This document shows positions 14,617 through 27,030 of a DNA stretch of 64,000 nt, one piece after another. The notes below the pieces were generated by a model. It searched no databases. It saw only the letters and a program-made list of their open reading frames with translations, and was not told the origin of the DNA. Numbering within the stretch: position 1 is the first letter of the stretch; every line of letters begins with the position of its first letter. The stretch is from Brienomyrus brachyistius (Eukaryota; Chordata; Actinopteri; Osteoglossiformes; Mormyridae): contig NC_064548.1 in the NCBI RefSeq assembly GCF_023856365.1, positions 9,969,642 to 10,033,641 on the forward strand, read 5' to 3'. Made by a program: the position numbers and the translations under genes.

Positions 14617-14654
14617 ATCTGACTGCCCGACTCTCCTGGATAAAGTGGGATTAG
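14617..14654 (+). CDS. PTF1/Fer-family bHLH transcription factor, exon 2 (terminal coding exon)
   Basis: This is the predicted last coding exon of the upstream bHLH gene. A pyrimidine-rich tract and CAG acceptor (14611-14616, CTTCAG) are followed by a frame that joins the one-base overhang of exon 1. The joined frame reads ...VWNTS-DLTARLSWIKWD-stop, with TAG at 14652-14654, giving 206 aa. PTF1A also carries an LSW motif in its C-terminal exon, used to bind RBPJ, so this short tail could be functional. The 1.1-kb intron (13523-14616) is unremarkable. A possible polyadenylation signal ATTAAA lies at 14985-14990, followed by T/GT-rich sequence. The joining is deduced from splice signals, phase and motif resemblance, without transcript data. 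Confidence 0.72.
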
Positions 14655-14984
14655 CAGACCATGGCAGGCTGGAGGACAGCAATGCTGGCAGTTGCATCCC
14701 CGACCACCTTGCGAGATTCCGTGGGGCCAGGCTGTCACCTGCAAGCTTCCCAGAGTGCGGTACCTCAATGACTGTTTAAATTTAAATCCAATCCTCATTT
14801 GTGTCATACCTGGTCTGAAAAGTCTTTCCCGCACTATGTGTTATTTGTTTGAGGATGGTGTTGAGCTTCAGTCGCTTAACTGCAGATCTGCGTGCACTTT
14901 GTCACCTGACTAAGGTGTAGTATTTATTTGTACAGGTATATTTAGGATTTTTTTTTATGAAAACGTGACACTGGTGACAAACTC

Positions 14985-14990
14985 ATTAAA
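14985..14990 (+). terminator. Possible poly(A) signal of the PTF1/Fer-type bHLH gene
   Basis: ATTAAA lies about 330 bases after the predicted stop and is followed by T/GT-rich sequence to about 15045. It is the nearest plausible cleavage signal for the gene ending at 14654. Confidence 0.35.
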
Positions 14991-15418
14991 TCTAATGGTT
15001 TGAAATGTATTATTTATTATTTGTGTTTAATTGTTTGTACCTCTGCCAGTTACCATAAAACTTGACTTTTTAAATCCCTCCGCCTCCTCCTCTTTTTCCT
15101 GGCTACACCTGGACAAGCTACGGCTTGATGAAGTTATTCCTTAACATATATTAAAAGACATCTTAACACAGTGGAATTAATGGCGCTTTTTACAGCTTCG
15201 GCCCCCAGTGTACACGTTTCATGATCACGGGAAGCTTCTCGGGGGAAGCTCAGGTGCTGCCAAGGTGCTGATGTGTGAAGGTGGGATCCACTGGCAAGGC
15301 TGAGCATGCAGCTAACCGGCTCTCAGTGCAGTGGGTCTCAGTGACAGCAGTGCTCGCCGTTAGCTTAAGGACCCCATTATGAAAAAGCTTTTAGATCCTG
15401 TGGGAATGAAGAGGACAA

Positions 15419-16925
15419 GCTGGAGGGGACAGATGCAAGGATGGTTATGAAGGGGACCGACCCCAGGATGGGTATCGAGAAGATATACCCCAGGACAGGT
15501 ATGGAGGGGTAGAGACCCCACGATGGTTATGAAGGGGACCGACCCCAGGATGGGTATCGAGAAGATATACCCCAGGACAGGTATGGAGGGGTAGAGACCC
15601 CAGGATGGGCATGGAGAGTACAGACTCCAGGACGGGTATCGAGAGGATATACCCCAGGACAGGAATGGAGGGGTAGAGACCTCAGGATGGGTATGAAGGG
15701 GACCGACCCCAGGATGGGTATCGAGAGGATATACCCAGGACAGCTATGGAGGGGTAGAGATCCCAGGATGGGTATGAAGGGGACCGACCCCAGGACGGGT
15801 ATCGAGAGGATATACCCCAGGACAGGAATGGCGGGGTAGAGACCCCAGGATGGTTATGAAGGGGACCGATCCCAGGATGGGTATCGAGAAGATATACCCC
15901 AGGACAGGTATGGAGGGGTAGAGACCCCAGGATGGGCATGGAGAGTACAGACTCCAGGACGGGTATCGAGAGGATATACCCCAGGACAGGAATGGAGGGG
16001 TAGAGACCTCAGGATGGGTATGAAGGGGACCGACCCCAGGATGGGTATCGAGAGGATATACCCCAGGACAGCTATGAAGGGGTAGAGATCCCAGGATGGG
16101 TATGAAGGGGACCGACCCCAGGACGGGTATCGAGAGGATATACCCCAGGACAGGAATGGCGGGGTAGAGACCCCAGGATGGACATGGAGGGGACAGACCC
16201 CAGAATGGGTATGGAGGAGACAATCCCCAGATTGGGTATGGAGTGGAAAGACCCCAGGACAGGTATGGCGGGGTAGAGACCCCAGGATGGGCATGGAGGG
16301 GACAGACCCCAGGACAGGAATGGAGGGGTAGAGACCTCAGGATGGGTATGAAGGGGACCGACCCCAGGATGGGTATCGAGAGGATATACCCCAGGACAGC
16401 TATGGAGGGGTAGAGATCCCAGGATGGGTATGAAGGGGACCGACCCCAGGACGGGTATCGAGAAGATATACACCAAGACAGAAATGGAGGGGTAGAGACC
16501 CCAGGATGGGCATGGAGAGTACAGACTCCAGGACGGGTATCGAGCGGATATACACCAAGACAGGAATGGAGGGGTAGAGACTCCAGGACGGGTATCGAGA
16601 GGATATACCCCAGGGCAGGTATGGTGGGGTAGAGACCCCAGGATGGGCATGGAGGGGACAGACCACAGGACAGGCATGAGGGGACTGACCCCAGAATGGG
16701 TATGGAGGGGACAATCCCCAGATTGGGCAGGGAGGGGAAAGACCCCAGGACAGGTATGGCGGGGTAGAGACCCCGGGATGGACATGGAGGGGACAGACCC
16801 CAGAATGGGTATGGAGGAGACAATCCCCAGATTGGGTATGGAGGGGAAAGACCCCAGGACAGGTATGGAAGGGACAGATCCTGGATGGGTTTGTAGAGGA
16901 CAAATTATAGACAGATGTAGACAGG
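15419..16925. repeat. Minisatellite of 27-28 bp units with higher-order structure
   Basis: About 1.5 kb of head-to-tail units of the form GGTATGGAGGGGTAGAGACC followed by CCAGGAT. Three unit types (with TAGAGA, ACCGA or GATATA in the middle) alternate as trimers of about 82 bp, and larger blocks recur. Most units contain GGGG...CCCC arms able to form short hairpins. Long minus-strand reading frames through it (PSWGLYPSIPVLG-like) are artefacts of a period divisible by three. Confidence 0.93.
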
Positions 16926-17316
16926 GCAAATGAAAGCACTGAGAACAGTGCAGTCGAAGCCCATGTGGTACCCTAGGCATGCAAAGTTGGTGCCCCCTCA
17001 GAAGATGGCGCTCTGGGTTGCTGCCTGTGTCACCTAATATGTTGACTGGCACTGACTTACAGGACACATTCTAACAGGTGGGCATCTCTAGCTACTAGCA
17101 GCAGTCATCGCAGTGACTGAAGATGCATTTCGCTGCCAAGAACGGAAACATATTTTGATGTTGACATCCCCTGGTGGCCATTCACTGTACTGAAACTCTG
17201 AAGTGTCTGTCTGCAATTTTACTTTTGTGTTATTATACTGCAGGTGTGAGATGTGAACTAACAATCCTCAGCAGAAAGGATTAGGAGCAGTGGCGATCAT
17301 TCAGGGGAAGGCCATC

Positions 17317-17398
17317 GGGGTGCCTCGGGTGCGAGGGCCATTAGGGTGCGAGGGCCACGGGGTGCGAGGGCCATTGGGATGGCTCGGGTGCGAGGGCT
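17317..17398. repeat. Short GC-rich tandem repeat (GGTGCGAGGGCCA)
   Basis: Four to five imperfect copies of a GGGTGCGAGGGCCAT-type unit in tandem, shortly after the larger minisatellite. Confidence 0.7.
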
Positions 17399-20300
17399 GG
17401 CCATGAACTTTTCCGACAACACGCTAATGCTGCACATTCCACATGCGTTTCCACAGCGACCTTTCCAACCTCCTCGCTCCCCTGCTTATGCACTGGAGCC
17501 CCATCCAATCCCAGCTGCCCTGTGCTGACACGGTGTCCTGCGGCAGTCACTACATCAGCATGGCATCCTGCGCTCCAGCAAACTACGGGGTGTTCCCTGG
17601 GGTAACATGTTCTGCGCTCTCTGACAGAGACACCCACCCCCTGGGAGATGCTGGTCCCACGACTTACTCTGCTGGCCACTCTACAGATGCCACCAGCGAG
17701 GTCCCGGAATCCAAACCCCCCCCCCCCCCCCGAAGACCATAACACTGTGACACTGTCTCTGAAGCTTTGAAGCTTCAAGCTATCTAACATGTTACTTTAT
17801 TCACTGTCTGATACATGCAGGGATGCAGGTGTAGCCCCTAGCAAAATGTCACCTTGGAGCCCCCCTGTCCAATTTTACGTGTGATTTTACGTATTTCAGG
17901 GCCCCAATCAAGTGCTGGTCCCCCTGAATCTGCCAGGGCATCCTTCACCTGCAAGAAAACAAAGATTTGCACATAGTAACTACTTAAATTACTAATTAAA
18001 GACTAATAATCACTACTTTAAAACTATTTAATTACTAAAACTTTATTGTGCAAAAAACAGTACATTTATTGCAGAAAATACAATTAGTGAAACATAATCA
18101 ATAAAAATATGAGGGAAAAAACAAATTAATGAATGGATCTGTCCTTTCAGGGAAAAGACTATTACCTGTAATGAGTACAGGTCGCACTCAGCGGAAATGC
18201 AGAGTGTGGGAGGCTGAAAATAGATGCGGACAGAAAATAACACTGAGGAATTGGCTTGGCTCGGAATAGCTTTGGCTTGATTTTCTTGAGCCTATGTGTC
18301 TTGCAGTGTTTAAACAAAATCACTTATGCTGCCGCTGTTTTTAATTCAATCATCAGGCGCAGCTGTGGCCCTCATGGTTGGCAATGGATACTGGAAGTAA
18401 TAATGACGACCTTAGTAGTACCGCTTCGCGGCGCAAATTGACCATTGCTTCCCTCTAGTGGAAGATATTATTCCAGCTTTAATTTGTCAAATCCTCAAGG
18501 AGCACCACCCACCTTTATATATTTTTTCTCGAGAAATTTAATACAGGAACAGATTGGAACAACATGTTCAAATGAAACTGAACTAAATATAGAAACTAAA
18601 CTGCATTCACGACCTTATCCATTTCTATGGAATCCTCATACAATAGCTGGCTAAGGTTCAATATTCTTCAAAAAATTTATTCGTATTTGCAAAACCGCAT
18701 TTAAAATCCAAAGAAACTTTACTTAATATTTATGAAAAGATTTCGAACAAACTACAGTACTATAATACTGAGAATCGTAATATATTAGGCATATGGCCTG
18801 TTGAATCTTAGGTCTTGATGAATCTGTATTTGATCAAAGTTGAAAGTTAATTAATTCCGCACAAAGAATGGATGACAATGAAGAAGGGTTGAGCCAGAGG
18901 TAAATGAAATTAAGTTTTAGCTTTACAAAAGCTATCAAACTACAGCACGTCATTCACCAAAGTGTTTTCTTTGAAATGATCAAAATCCCGCGATTTCTTC
19001 ATTCTGCAATTAAATCACGAGTTAATCATTTAAGAAGCACAGCTGGACGAAAATGCAGCAAACCCCGCGCTCCACCAGGCTTGCAATTCGACACGCGCCG
19101 GTTGCACAGAATTGCAATACATAAAACATATAAATGTGCCATTATTAAAACATGTGTATTCTTCAGATGACGCTTTAAATTTTTTGGAGACGACAGATGA
19201 AATAACTTTCCCCTTCAGTCGGTGTTTATCCTACGTATGAGTCTCAGAGCGACAGTCTGTCAATAAGGCCGAGATTGCTGTACCTCAGTTGGTCTCCCCC
19301 ATGATCAAGGCATCCGAGCGCGGCGTCGGCCATAAATTCACTGGATTTACGAGCGCCGTTTTGGGAAATGCGCACCTGTGCGTTTCATTGCATTACCCGC
19401 AAACATGTGCGCTGTGTTTCTGCACCTGCGCCTCCGTGTCTCCGTCTAGCTGATGAGCTCAATGCAGAATGAATACCGTGAAAACGGAATTTTTAGGATA
19501 TCTGCTATCAGAAACACGTCGAAATGAAGCGATTACATGTAACATACCGCATAAAGAAAGAAGGAAACCTGGATTGCCGAACTGGTGAAGATTCCAACAA
19601 AATGCAGTTCATAATTCAAGGGGCCGTTGAAGAAACCGTAAGAGACACGATACAGTACAAAGGGTACGATCGATATATGCTTATACCAACAACTTTCGGG
19701 TGTTTTAAGTGTAAGATATCTGAAAATGAAACACGCGAAATCGTACGTTCACGGAATCTGATCCCATTTTAGTCCAGTAACGATTTCATGAAATGTACCG
19801 TACCAAATTGAGACTAAGGTCAAAAAGCAGACGAAAAGCGGTAGGTATAGCAGAAACACCCTGCATCACACGCCACAGGTGTCTATAGGGAGGAATGAGT
19901 CAGACGCACGGGCCATGCCTTTGTTTATTGGTGTAAATGTGAAATATGACTGGAATGAACTTGCTTATAACACGGTCAGTTGTGTAGCGGACTTTAGTGA
20001 GACGGACTGGAATGTTTCCTTAAAGGCGACATCCGCTGCCGGGCGAATCGTGCACTTAGAGTGAGACTGGTAGTTTATCTACAATTATCTTAGTTTAACC
20101 TGGTTACATCTGTGCTGAAGTCTAATAATAATAATAATCAGTTGCATTATATTATACATTTAAATACGATATGTGTAAATATCTTTACGTTGACGTTTAT
20201 TATATATAATAAGACAGTATATGTAAACTAACACTGTAGACATACCTTAAGAAATACATTTTATGCAGATAATAATGTACATTTACGAGTGAAAAATATG

Positions 20301-21242
20301 TGTTTAAAGAAATTACTTATACCGTAAATACTGTAATATACTGAAAACTTCCAGAGACCGCAGGCAGACACTAGCTGACTCTTACGTGTAAAATGCCTGA
20401 TCATCTGCTTTTCTCATCATCGTGCTTCCCCCCGAAGCTTTGGTTTGCCCCCGCAGCTAATAGCTCATATTAGTGTGAGGCGAATATATTGTTGCCTTTG
20501 CAGTACATTTTTGGAACGCTGATGTTGCGGCACAGTGGGGAATCCCGATCCGAGGCATTCCCAGACCACGGCTGGGATTTCCAGCCATTTCCTCCTTGTA
20601 TTGAAGTTACAGCTCTCAATGTGCCCACCACAACCACACTCACCAAAGAGCCTAAATAAACATGGTTGACAAGCTGTCCCGGGCCATGGAGACAAGAGAG
20701 CGGGCTGGGGTCCACGGCCGTGAGTGGGGGTGCCGGCATTCCAGCACAGCAGCGAGGGGTAAGTGGACACAGGAAACGGGCTTTGCTGGTCATAAGACTC
20801 ACATTTTCACATCGAGTGAGATGGTGTTGGAGTTCTAGCTGATTTCTTGTAATCGGACCTTCTGACGATGAGCTTCTTGATTCATGCTAATACCTCTCAC
20901 TCGGCTACTTCTGGAAGCCTGTGGAGAAAGATGAGTCAGATCTGTGAAGGCACTGAAGCGTATTGGTCTTTAGCTGTTAGTCCGTCCTGTACTCTCCCGA
21001 TAATACTTTGTAGATCAGTGCTAAAGCAAAGTCTGAGCCCTGCTGATTTTCCAGCCTTCCTTCACCTGTGAGTCGGGCGTAAAGCCTCTGGCCAATCAGA
21101 GTCAGCAATGAAAACATGGCCTGGATTTGGAATCAAAGTCCCAGAGTTGAATAGCCCTGTTCTAGACCAACATCAGTGGCTGTTGCTAAACATTCTTGAG
21201 CCGAGCCAGTAAATTTTTGTCTTAGAGCCTTATAGAACATAC

Positions 21243-21427
21243 ATTCACTTATTTAGCAGAGGCTTTTAGCAAAGTAGCAAAGAAATGCAAAGTTGACCAG
21301 GCAGGGCCAGCCAGTCGCTGGAGCAGTTGGGGGGTCCGCGGTGAAAACCCTGCTAACCCCAGGATTCGAACTGATGACCTTCCGCTCACAAGCATGGCAT
21401 CCTAACCCACTGAGCCGCATGCTGCCC
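21243..21427 (-). mobile_element. Degenerate tRNA-derived SINE with L2-type tail
   Basis: On the minus strand a tRNA-like head with a B-box relative (GATTCGAACTG on plus) leads to a tail resembling GGATAAAAGCGTCTGCTAAATG, here decayed to ATTTAGCAGAGGCTTTTAGC on plus. This tail is typical of L2-mobilised fish SINEs such as V-SINEs. Confidence 0.65.
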
Positions 21428-22199
21428 CCAAATAGCTACATACACGCATCTCAGACAGTTCAGATTCTCTCCCACCCCCACCCCATGGCAGCTAATGGTG
21501 TCCAACTCTCTCAGGAGGTGGATGACATGTGGGTTTGACAGTTTACTGCAAATGTCACCTCCGTGTTTATGCCACTCTCACCCCTGCCCCTGCACCCTCC
21601 CCCCCCACGCCTCTCCAATTAGCCGAACAAACAGGCTGTGTTAGCCCAGGACCCCTTCTCTGAATCTGGCCACCGGTCCCTGGGCATGGAGAAGTGGAGG
21701 GTGCGTGTGGCTAACCTTAGCGTCAGGGCAACAAGAGCCGCTCTAATTGCACTCCTGTGTTTGCGGTCTGTACAGACCTTGACCCCCCACTGGCTACAGA
21801 AGCAACGGCCGCTTGTTCTTGCATTTGCTTAATTAATTAGCCCCGTTGACATGGCCTGTTTATTGCAGCTAGATTTTTGCCAGATTCTAGAAATTGTAAA
21901 CAGAGCTGCTATGACCACAGATACTCTGCGGTAACCAGCTTTTAAACATGTATTTTAAGGAAGCAAGTCTGGATGTTTTCTTTATGTCTGTGTCTTTCTA
22001 CTAAAGCTGGTGTGTAGTGAGACATTCTGAATTGCGCATTTCAACCTGCGACGAGTGAAGCTCAAGGAGCCATCAATGTAGACATGAACATAAATAAAGA
22101 ACCTTCTCAGGGCATCCCCATGGATTACGCTTTACATGTGTGCCCCCGGAAGCTGTTGGGGGGGGGGGGGGCTTGGGGCAGGGAATAATCCAGAACGGG

Positions 22200-22345
22200 G
22201 CAGCAGCCCATCTCAGACCACTCACACCATTCACACACATTGACATCTATGGACAATTTGGCAAGTGCAATTCACCAGGATAGGCTCTGGACCCCCACAA
22301 CCCTGCAAAGGACAAGGGAACATGGACTATGGATGTATGGGTGGG
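22200..22345. repeat. Degenerate interspersed repeat, fish type
   Basis: Contains phrases common in fish repeat copies: an ACATCTATGGACAATTTGGC segment followed by GGCTCTGGACCCCC and ACCCTGCAAAGGACAAG. The family is not identified with certainty. Confidence 0.45.
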
Positions 22346-25300
22346 TGAATGTGCACCCCGTTGTCTGTCCCCCATGGGTGCCGCATCCATGCTCAGTGAA
22401 AAATGGGTCTCCGGGACCCAGAGTGTGTGAAATCTGCATCACATTAAACAAACTAAACACTTCAAGCTGCTTTAAATTCCTCAGAGAAACTTGTGTGAAG
22501 TCCTACAACTGAATTTCAGGAGCTCCTCATAAATGGAACATTGAGAATACATTAATGTAGCTGTTCTAAGTCAGAACCCCCAAGAGAACAGTACTTGGTC
22601 CCAGTCGCCTTTTCGAATTTGCCCTCCCAGTGCTTCACACATTAGGGCACCTGTTACAATAAGCATCTTCCTGTAGCTATCAGCCACATCACACCATCAG
22701 CTTATAAACTGCGCAAATGCCATCGTGTGAAATGATTATGTCATTCAATTAGCTACCCAGGTTCGGTTCAGGCTCCAGTTCGTCAGTGAGAGAAGCTGTT
22801 TTGTCATCATAAGGGCTTCATTCTTTCTGCCTGCACCTCGAAAGCACTTTTGTGCTGGAACTTTCTGAGGTTGGACGTGTCAACAGACAGGTAGCATTAG
22901 CAAACAGCAGCCTTAGTGGGGGGTGTGTTTACTCGGCCGCTTCTTCTCAAGACGTCACGTTGGCGCCGATTCCCGGGGTCGCGGGGCAAACAGCTTGTTT
23001 GCGCTTGGCGGCTTGGTGGGACAACACGGGGCCGGCTATGTGACAGTCACGAAAATAGCCATGGTGCTGCCATGAGAAGTTTGGTAATGGGATGGATTAA
23101 AGAACTGAAGCAGGAGGAAGAGGAAGAACAATCAGAGGCTTGTGGTTGTGCCAAGTGTCAGGGTAGGGCATGGGAATAGCAGCATCCCTCTCAGTTATCG
23201 TGGTAAACCTTCCATACACTGGTACACCTTGGATTTTTCAGTTCCTTGACATACTTGTGTCTCTCTGACAAAGGCGTTGAACTTCAGATCCTTGGCCATG
23301 CAGACACGCACACACATTGGAATGATTTCTCATGATAAAATGTCAGATGCTCCTGCCAGGTCCATCATAACCATCTTTCACAATCACCATTATATATCTT
23401 GTCACTTCTATAGGTCTAATCGCACTGCTCATACAAACCCAATCAAACTGAATCCAAAGCTGTGTTTTTTTCCCCCTTTTCGCAAACGCTTAATAAAAAT
23501 TGAACCACGGCTGTAAATTTCGCTTCTTCATGCTGACAGCCTCCTCTTTCGCTTGCGTTATTTCTTTTAGTCTCAAACCAACCTTGAAACGGCCTGCCAA
23601 CTGGTGTGTCAGCTCCGACTGCATCGCTGCTCATTACAGATTCCTATTGCATGTGGACCTGATTTGGACGTGTCAGAGACGAACAGGAACCCGCGCTGAA
23701 TTACAGCCCCGCTCAACTTTGATCTAGCGCGAGTCTCCTCCGAGGCTCTCAGGCGAGATCTGGGCCGCCCCCGTCCCACCAGCCCGGACCGTGAAATAAC
23801 CGCGCAGGGCGACTTACCGCGTCGGCCACTCAGATCAGGTCACGTGCCCCAGAGCCATGTGTGATCTCTCTGCGAGAGGAAAGGAAAGCGATTATCAATA
23901 CGCAAGATGAGGGGCGATATTTATCCACAATGTCAACGTAATGCTTTCTTTATTGGGCATCCAAAAAGCATGGCTGATGGAACGCTATTGTTATTATTAA
24001 GACAATTATTATTGTGATAATTATTATTAGTAGTTGTTGTAATCGTAGGACATCAAATGAACATGCACGCGTATTGAAATTTAACATAAAACATCTTCTA
24101 TAGAAGTTACACAGAAGAGGGGATTCGCGACTAGAGACAAGGGGTCGGGGGTCAGGCCATGACGTCGGGAAACGGGCGCGTGAATCTGTGTGCGCGTTCG
24201 TGTTTGGATGCATGCGTGGTGCTGGTACCGTACGAAGGAATTTGCTTAGGAAGAATGCATCGCATCACAGAATTGTTTAAAGTATAACAACAAACAAAAC
24301 CACCCGATTTATTTATACAATCTTGTCGTTTCTGGTTGCATATGTCAGGCTGAGAGATGTATTCTAACATTTATTATTGAATCCTTAGTTAAAGAAAGAA
24401 TTCTCCCCTCCCGAAACAAAAGTATTATAATGTCTGTTTGGTTTCGAGATCATTTGTAATGCTGTATCATCTTTTGATATAATAACATATTTTCTAAACA
24501 TCTTTAGGTGGGAATTAATCAAAGGAAACCAAATTTAATAAATATGATCACATTTCAAAGGTGGAATGTGAGTCTTCAGACTGGAAAACGAACATAAATT
24601 ACAAATGTAGGCCTATTATTCAGCTCGATACTGTTTCTTCAGCTTGTCGCTTTTTTTTTTTGTTTATTCATAAATAAACAATAAATTAAAAGCAGTAACC
24701 GAAGAATGTTCATATGGACAGCTGTGTAATAAATTAATATATTTATATAAGTAAAACAACGTTTTGCTGAATTACTTTTATACCCGATAAGAAAACAAAA
24801 TAACCAGGTTTGCCAAATAAAGTAACTTACTTATGCAATGTTAAAAATGCTAATTAATTAATTTTTCTTGTACATGTACCGATATGTGTGCGTATTTTTC
24901 TGTGATTAATCAACTCAACTTTACTAACAAAGAAATTTAAAAAAACAATGAGGGGTAGAAGATGCGGAATTTAGAAAGATAAGTGTAAGCGGGCTCCGAT
25001 TAAACAGGAACTCCAGCTGACAAGGGGATCAGAGAAGCTGGCGTCGTATAATTCAAACCGTAATAAGAGCCACCTGTGCCGTGCAGTACGTAGAAAACAT
25101 GACATCATATATCAAGAGGTAGAAGCTTGACAAAACACGTGTGTTTGTGCACCGGGGGCCTCTGTGGAAACATTAGAGGCTTTCGGTTAGCTTAACTCCT
25201 TCCTGTTTTACTTTTACAATATGGACATTGACGGTTGGGGAAGTGCACGTTGACTTTTTATTTGTCTAAAAAAGTAAACTTTTAACATAACACCACTTGT

Positions 25301-25849
25301 TCATTGAAGAAAGAGCGTTTTATTTTTGTAAAAATTATATTTCAGACATAATAATGGACTGCGTAGGCCTACTTCTTTATATCACTTATTTTTAGAATTT
25401 AAAAATTCTGGGATACAATAAATATCCGAAACATGCACTTTAGTATGCAACAATCAGATGATGTAGGCTATTCTATACAGAATTTGGGCTTATTTCATAT
25501 AATTCTATGTAGGCCTATATAATGTATATTACCGTATAAATGTCAATTTACAAGGTAATATACAGACGTTCATTAGCATGCGTCTTTCGAAAATACCAAA
25601 ACAGTTAAGTACAACAAATACTTGATTTATTTTTTTTCCTTTGGGTTATGTGTGCTTAAAAAAATAGCGGTTCACTTATTAATTAATAGGCCAATTAATC
25701 GTATATATATATAATTATTAGAGGCCTACTAAATAACTGCCTGTTGTGTTTAATAAAGAAGAATACTATTACATCAAAGGGGTTACGATGTAGTTATTAT
25801 AAATAAATAATTTTGTTTAAATGTAATTTAAAACTGGTCCCTCCTGTCT

Positions 25850-25930
25850 ATTGGTGGGCCAATCAGATTTCTTTGCTGCCACCCCCTCCGTACAGACATG
25901 TATTTAGCATCTGAAACTGGGATAAAGTTT
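25850..25930 (+). promoter_or_regulatory. twist2 proximal promoter: inverted CCAAT pair and TATA-like box
   Basis: An ATTGG (reverse CCAAT) at 25850-25854 and a direct CCAAT at 25859-25863 lie close together. A TATA-like GATAAAGT follows at 25921-25928. This spacing predicts a start site near 25950. If so, the 5'UTR is about 200 bases and the upstream in-frame ATG at 25898 is not transcribed. The boxes are visible in the sequence; the start site is inferred. Confidence 0.55.
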
Positions 25931-26152
25931 CCAAAGAAATTAAGCAAAAAAACTTCCTGCGGGAGGAAAAGCCGTGCCAAAGTGCTCCTTCGGTACAAAG
26001 CGGCATATTCCGATCGTTCCACTGAGGGTAAGAAAAGAGAGAAAGAGACTTCATCGGACGCAGTCTTTCTGAAGAGGATATCGTTTTCAGCAAAGGATTT
26101 TAAGGTGGAGGACGCTGTTTTGTCTATGTCCTCTCATTTCTTTAAAAAAGAA

Positions 26153-26638
26153 ATGGAAGAGAGCTCAAGTTCTCCAGTATCCCCAGTGGATAGCGTAGTG
26201 ACCAGCGAGGAGGAGCTGGACAGGCAGCAGAAGCGGTTTGGGAGGAAGAGGACGCACAGTAAGAAGCCGAGCGAAGACGGCAGCCCGGGCTCCGTCAAGC
26301 GGGGCAAGAAGCCCAGTCCCAGCAGCACGCAGTCCTATGAGGAGCTGCAGAACCAGAGGGTCCTGGCCAACGTCCGGGAGAGGCAAAGGACACAGTCTCT
26401 GAACGAGGCGTTCGCTTCTCTGCGGAAGATCATCCCCACGCTGCCCTCGGATAAACTCAGCAAAATTCAGACGCTCAAGCTAGCGTCTAGATACATTGAC
26501 TTTCTTTATCAGGTGCTACAGAGTGACGAGATGGATAACAAGATGTCCAGCTGCAGCTACGTCGCCCACGAAAGACTGAGTTACGCTTTTTCCGTGTGGC
26601 GGATGGAAGGCGCCTGGTCCATGTCTGCGTCCCATTAG
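26153..26638 (+). CDS. twist2: Twist-related protein 2 (Dermo-1), bHLH transcription factor
   Basis: The protein is 161 aa, the usual TWIST2 length. It begins [14 protein letters not shown], matching the conserved Twist2 N-terminus. Two basic nuclear-localisation patches follow (RKR 31-33, KRGKK 49-53). The bHLH spans residues 67-118 with basic region [17 protein letters not shown] and helix 2 [20 protein letters not shown]. The Twist box at 142-161 ([20 protein letters not shown]) is the full WR motif. Twist2 dimerises with E-proteins or other bHLH partners on E-boxes. In mesenchyme it represses myogenic and osteogenic programmes, including by blocking RUNX2. The glycine-rich stretch of tetrapod TWIST1 is absent, and the neighbour is hdac4, so this is twist2. 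The start at 26153 has good context (G-3, G+4). The frame stays open for 85 codons upstream to 25898, but that part lacks Twist homology and overlaps the promoter. Confidence 0.96.
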   Translation: MEESSSSPVSPVDSVVTSEEELDRQQKRFGRKRTHSKKPSEDGSPGSVKRGKKPSPSSTQSYEELQNQRVLANVRERQRTQSLNEAFASLRKIIPTLPSDKLSKIQTLKLASRYIDFLYQVLQSDEMDNKMSSCSYVAHERLSYAFSVWRMEGAWSMSASH

Positions 26639-26984
26639 CAGCGAAGGTGCTCAGCAATGCCAGAGGGGTAGGTATCAGCGTGGACCAGGGCCAATTCATA
26701 ACCTCAGGCTATAATAGTCAGACAAGAATAATTACAGGACAGTACCGAAGGCAGCAAATTTAAGTGACGTGTTTATCACATATCATGGATTTGGTTTTTA
26801 TACTGCTGTTGGTATTACTCTGATTAACGGTATTAGCATATTGTCTGCAGGAATATAATGCAAATTACATTATAAGAACATTGATTTTTCTGATGAATGA
26901 CTGCAGCGCAAATACGGCGTAAAGAGTAATAGGATACATTTTGGGAACACAAACGGTTACTTTGATACAGCTCAATAAGATGAT

Positions 26985-27030
26985 TTATTATTATTATTAT
27001 TATTGTTGTTGTTGTTGTTTTTGTCGTCGT
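26985..27030. repeat. TTA/TTG trinucleotide microsatellite
   Basis: (TTA)n merges into (TTG)n and then TCG units, shortly downstream of twist2 exon 1. Confidence 0.85.

Larger units (their letters stand above)
16926..25849. other. Intergenic region between the bHLH gene and twist2
   Basis: No supported gene. It contains a G-rich 17-bp type repeat, CTCF-like motifs (17166, 18449), SINE and interspersed-repeat relics (21243, 22200) and an AAT repeat near 20128. Past 24.2 kb it becomes AT-rich. The frame at 19524-19772 (82 aa) has no recognised domain and is not called. Confidence 0.6.

Noticed and set aside
15744..16823. 359-aa minus-strand reading frame of repeated PSWGLYPSIPVLG type
   Set aside because: It runs through the minisatellite. 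Its length comes from a stop-free repeat unit, and parallel long frames exist in other registers.
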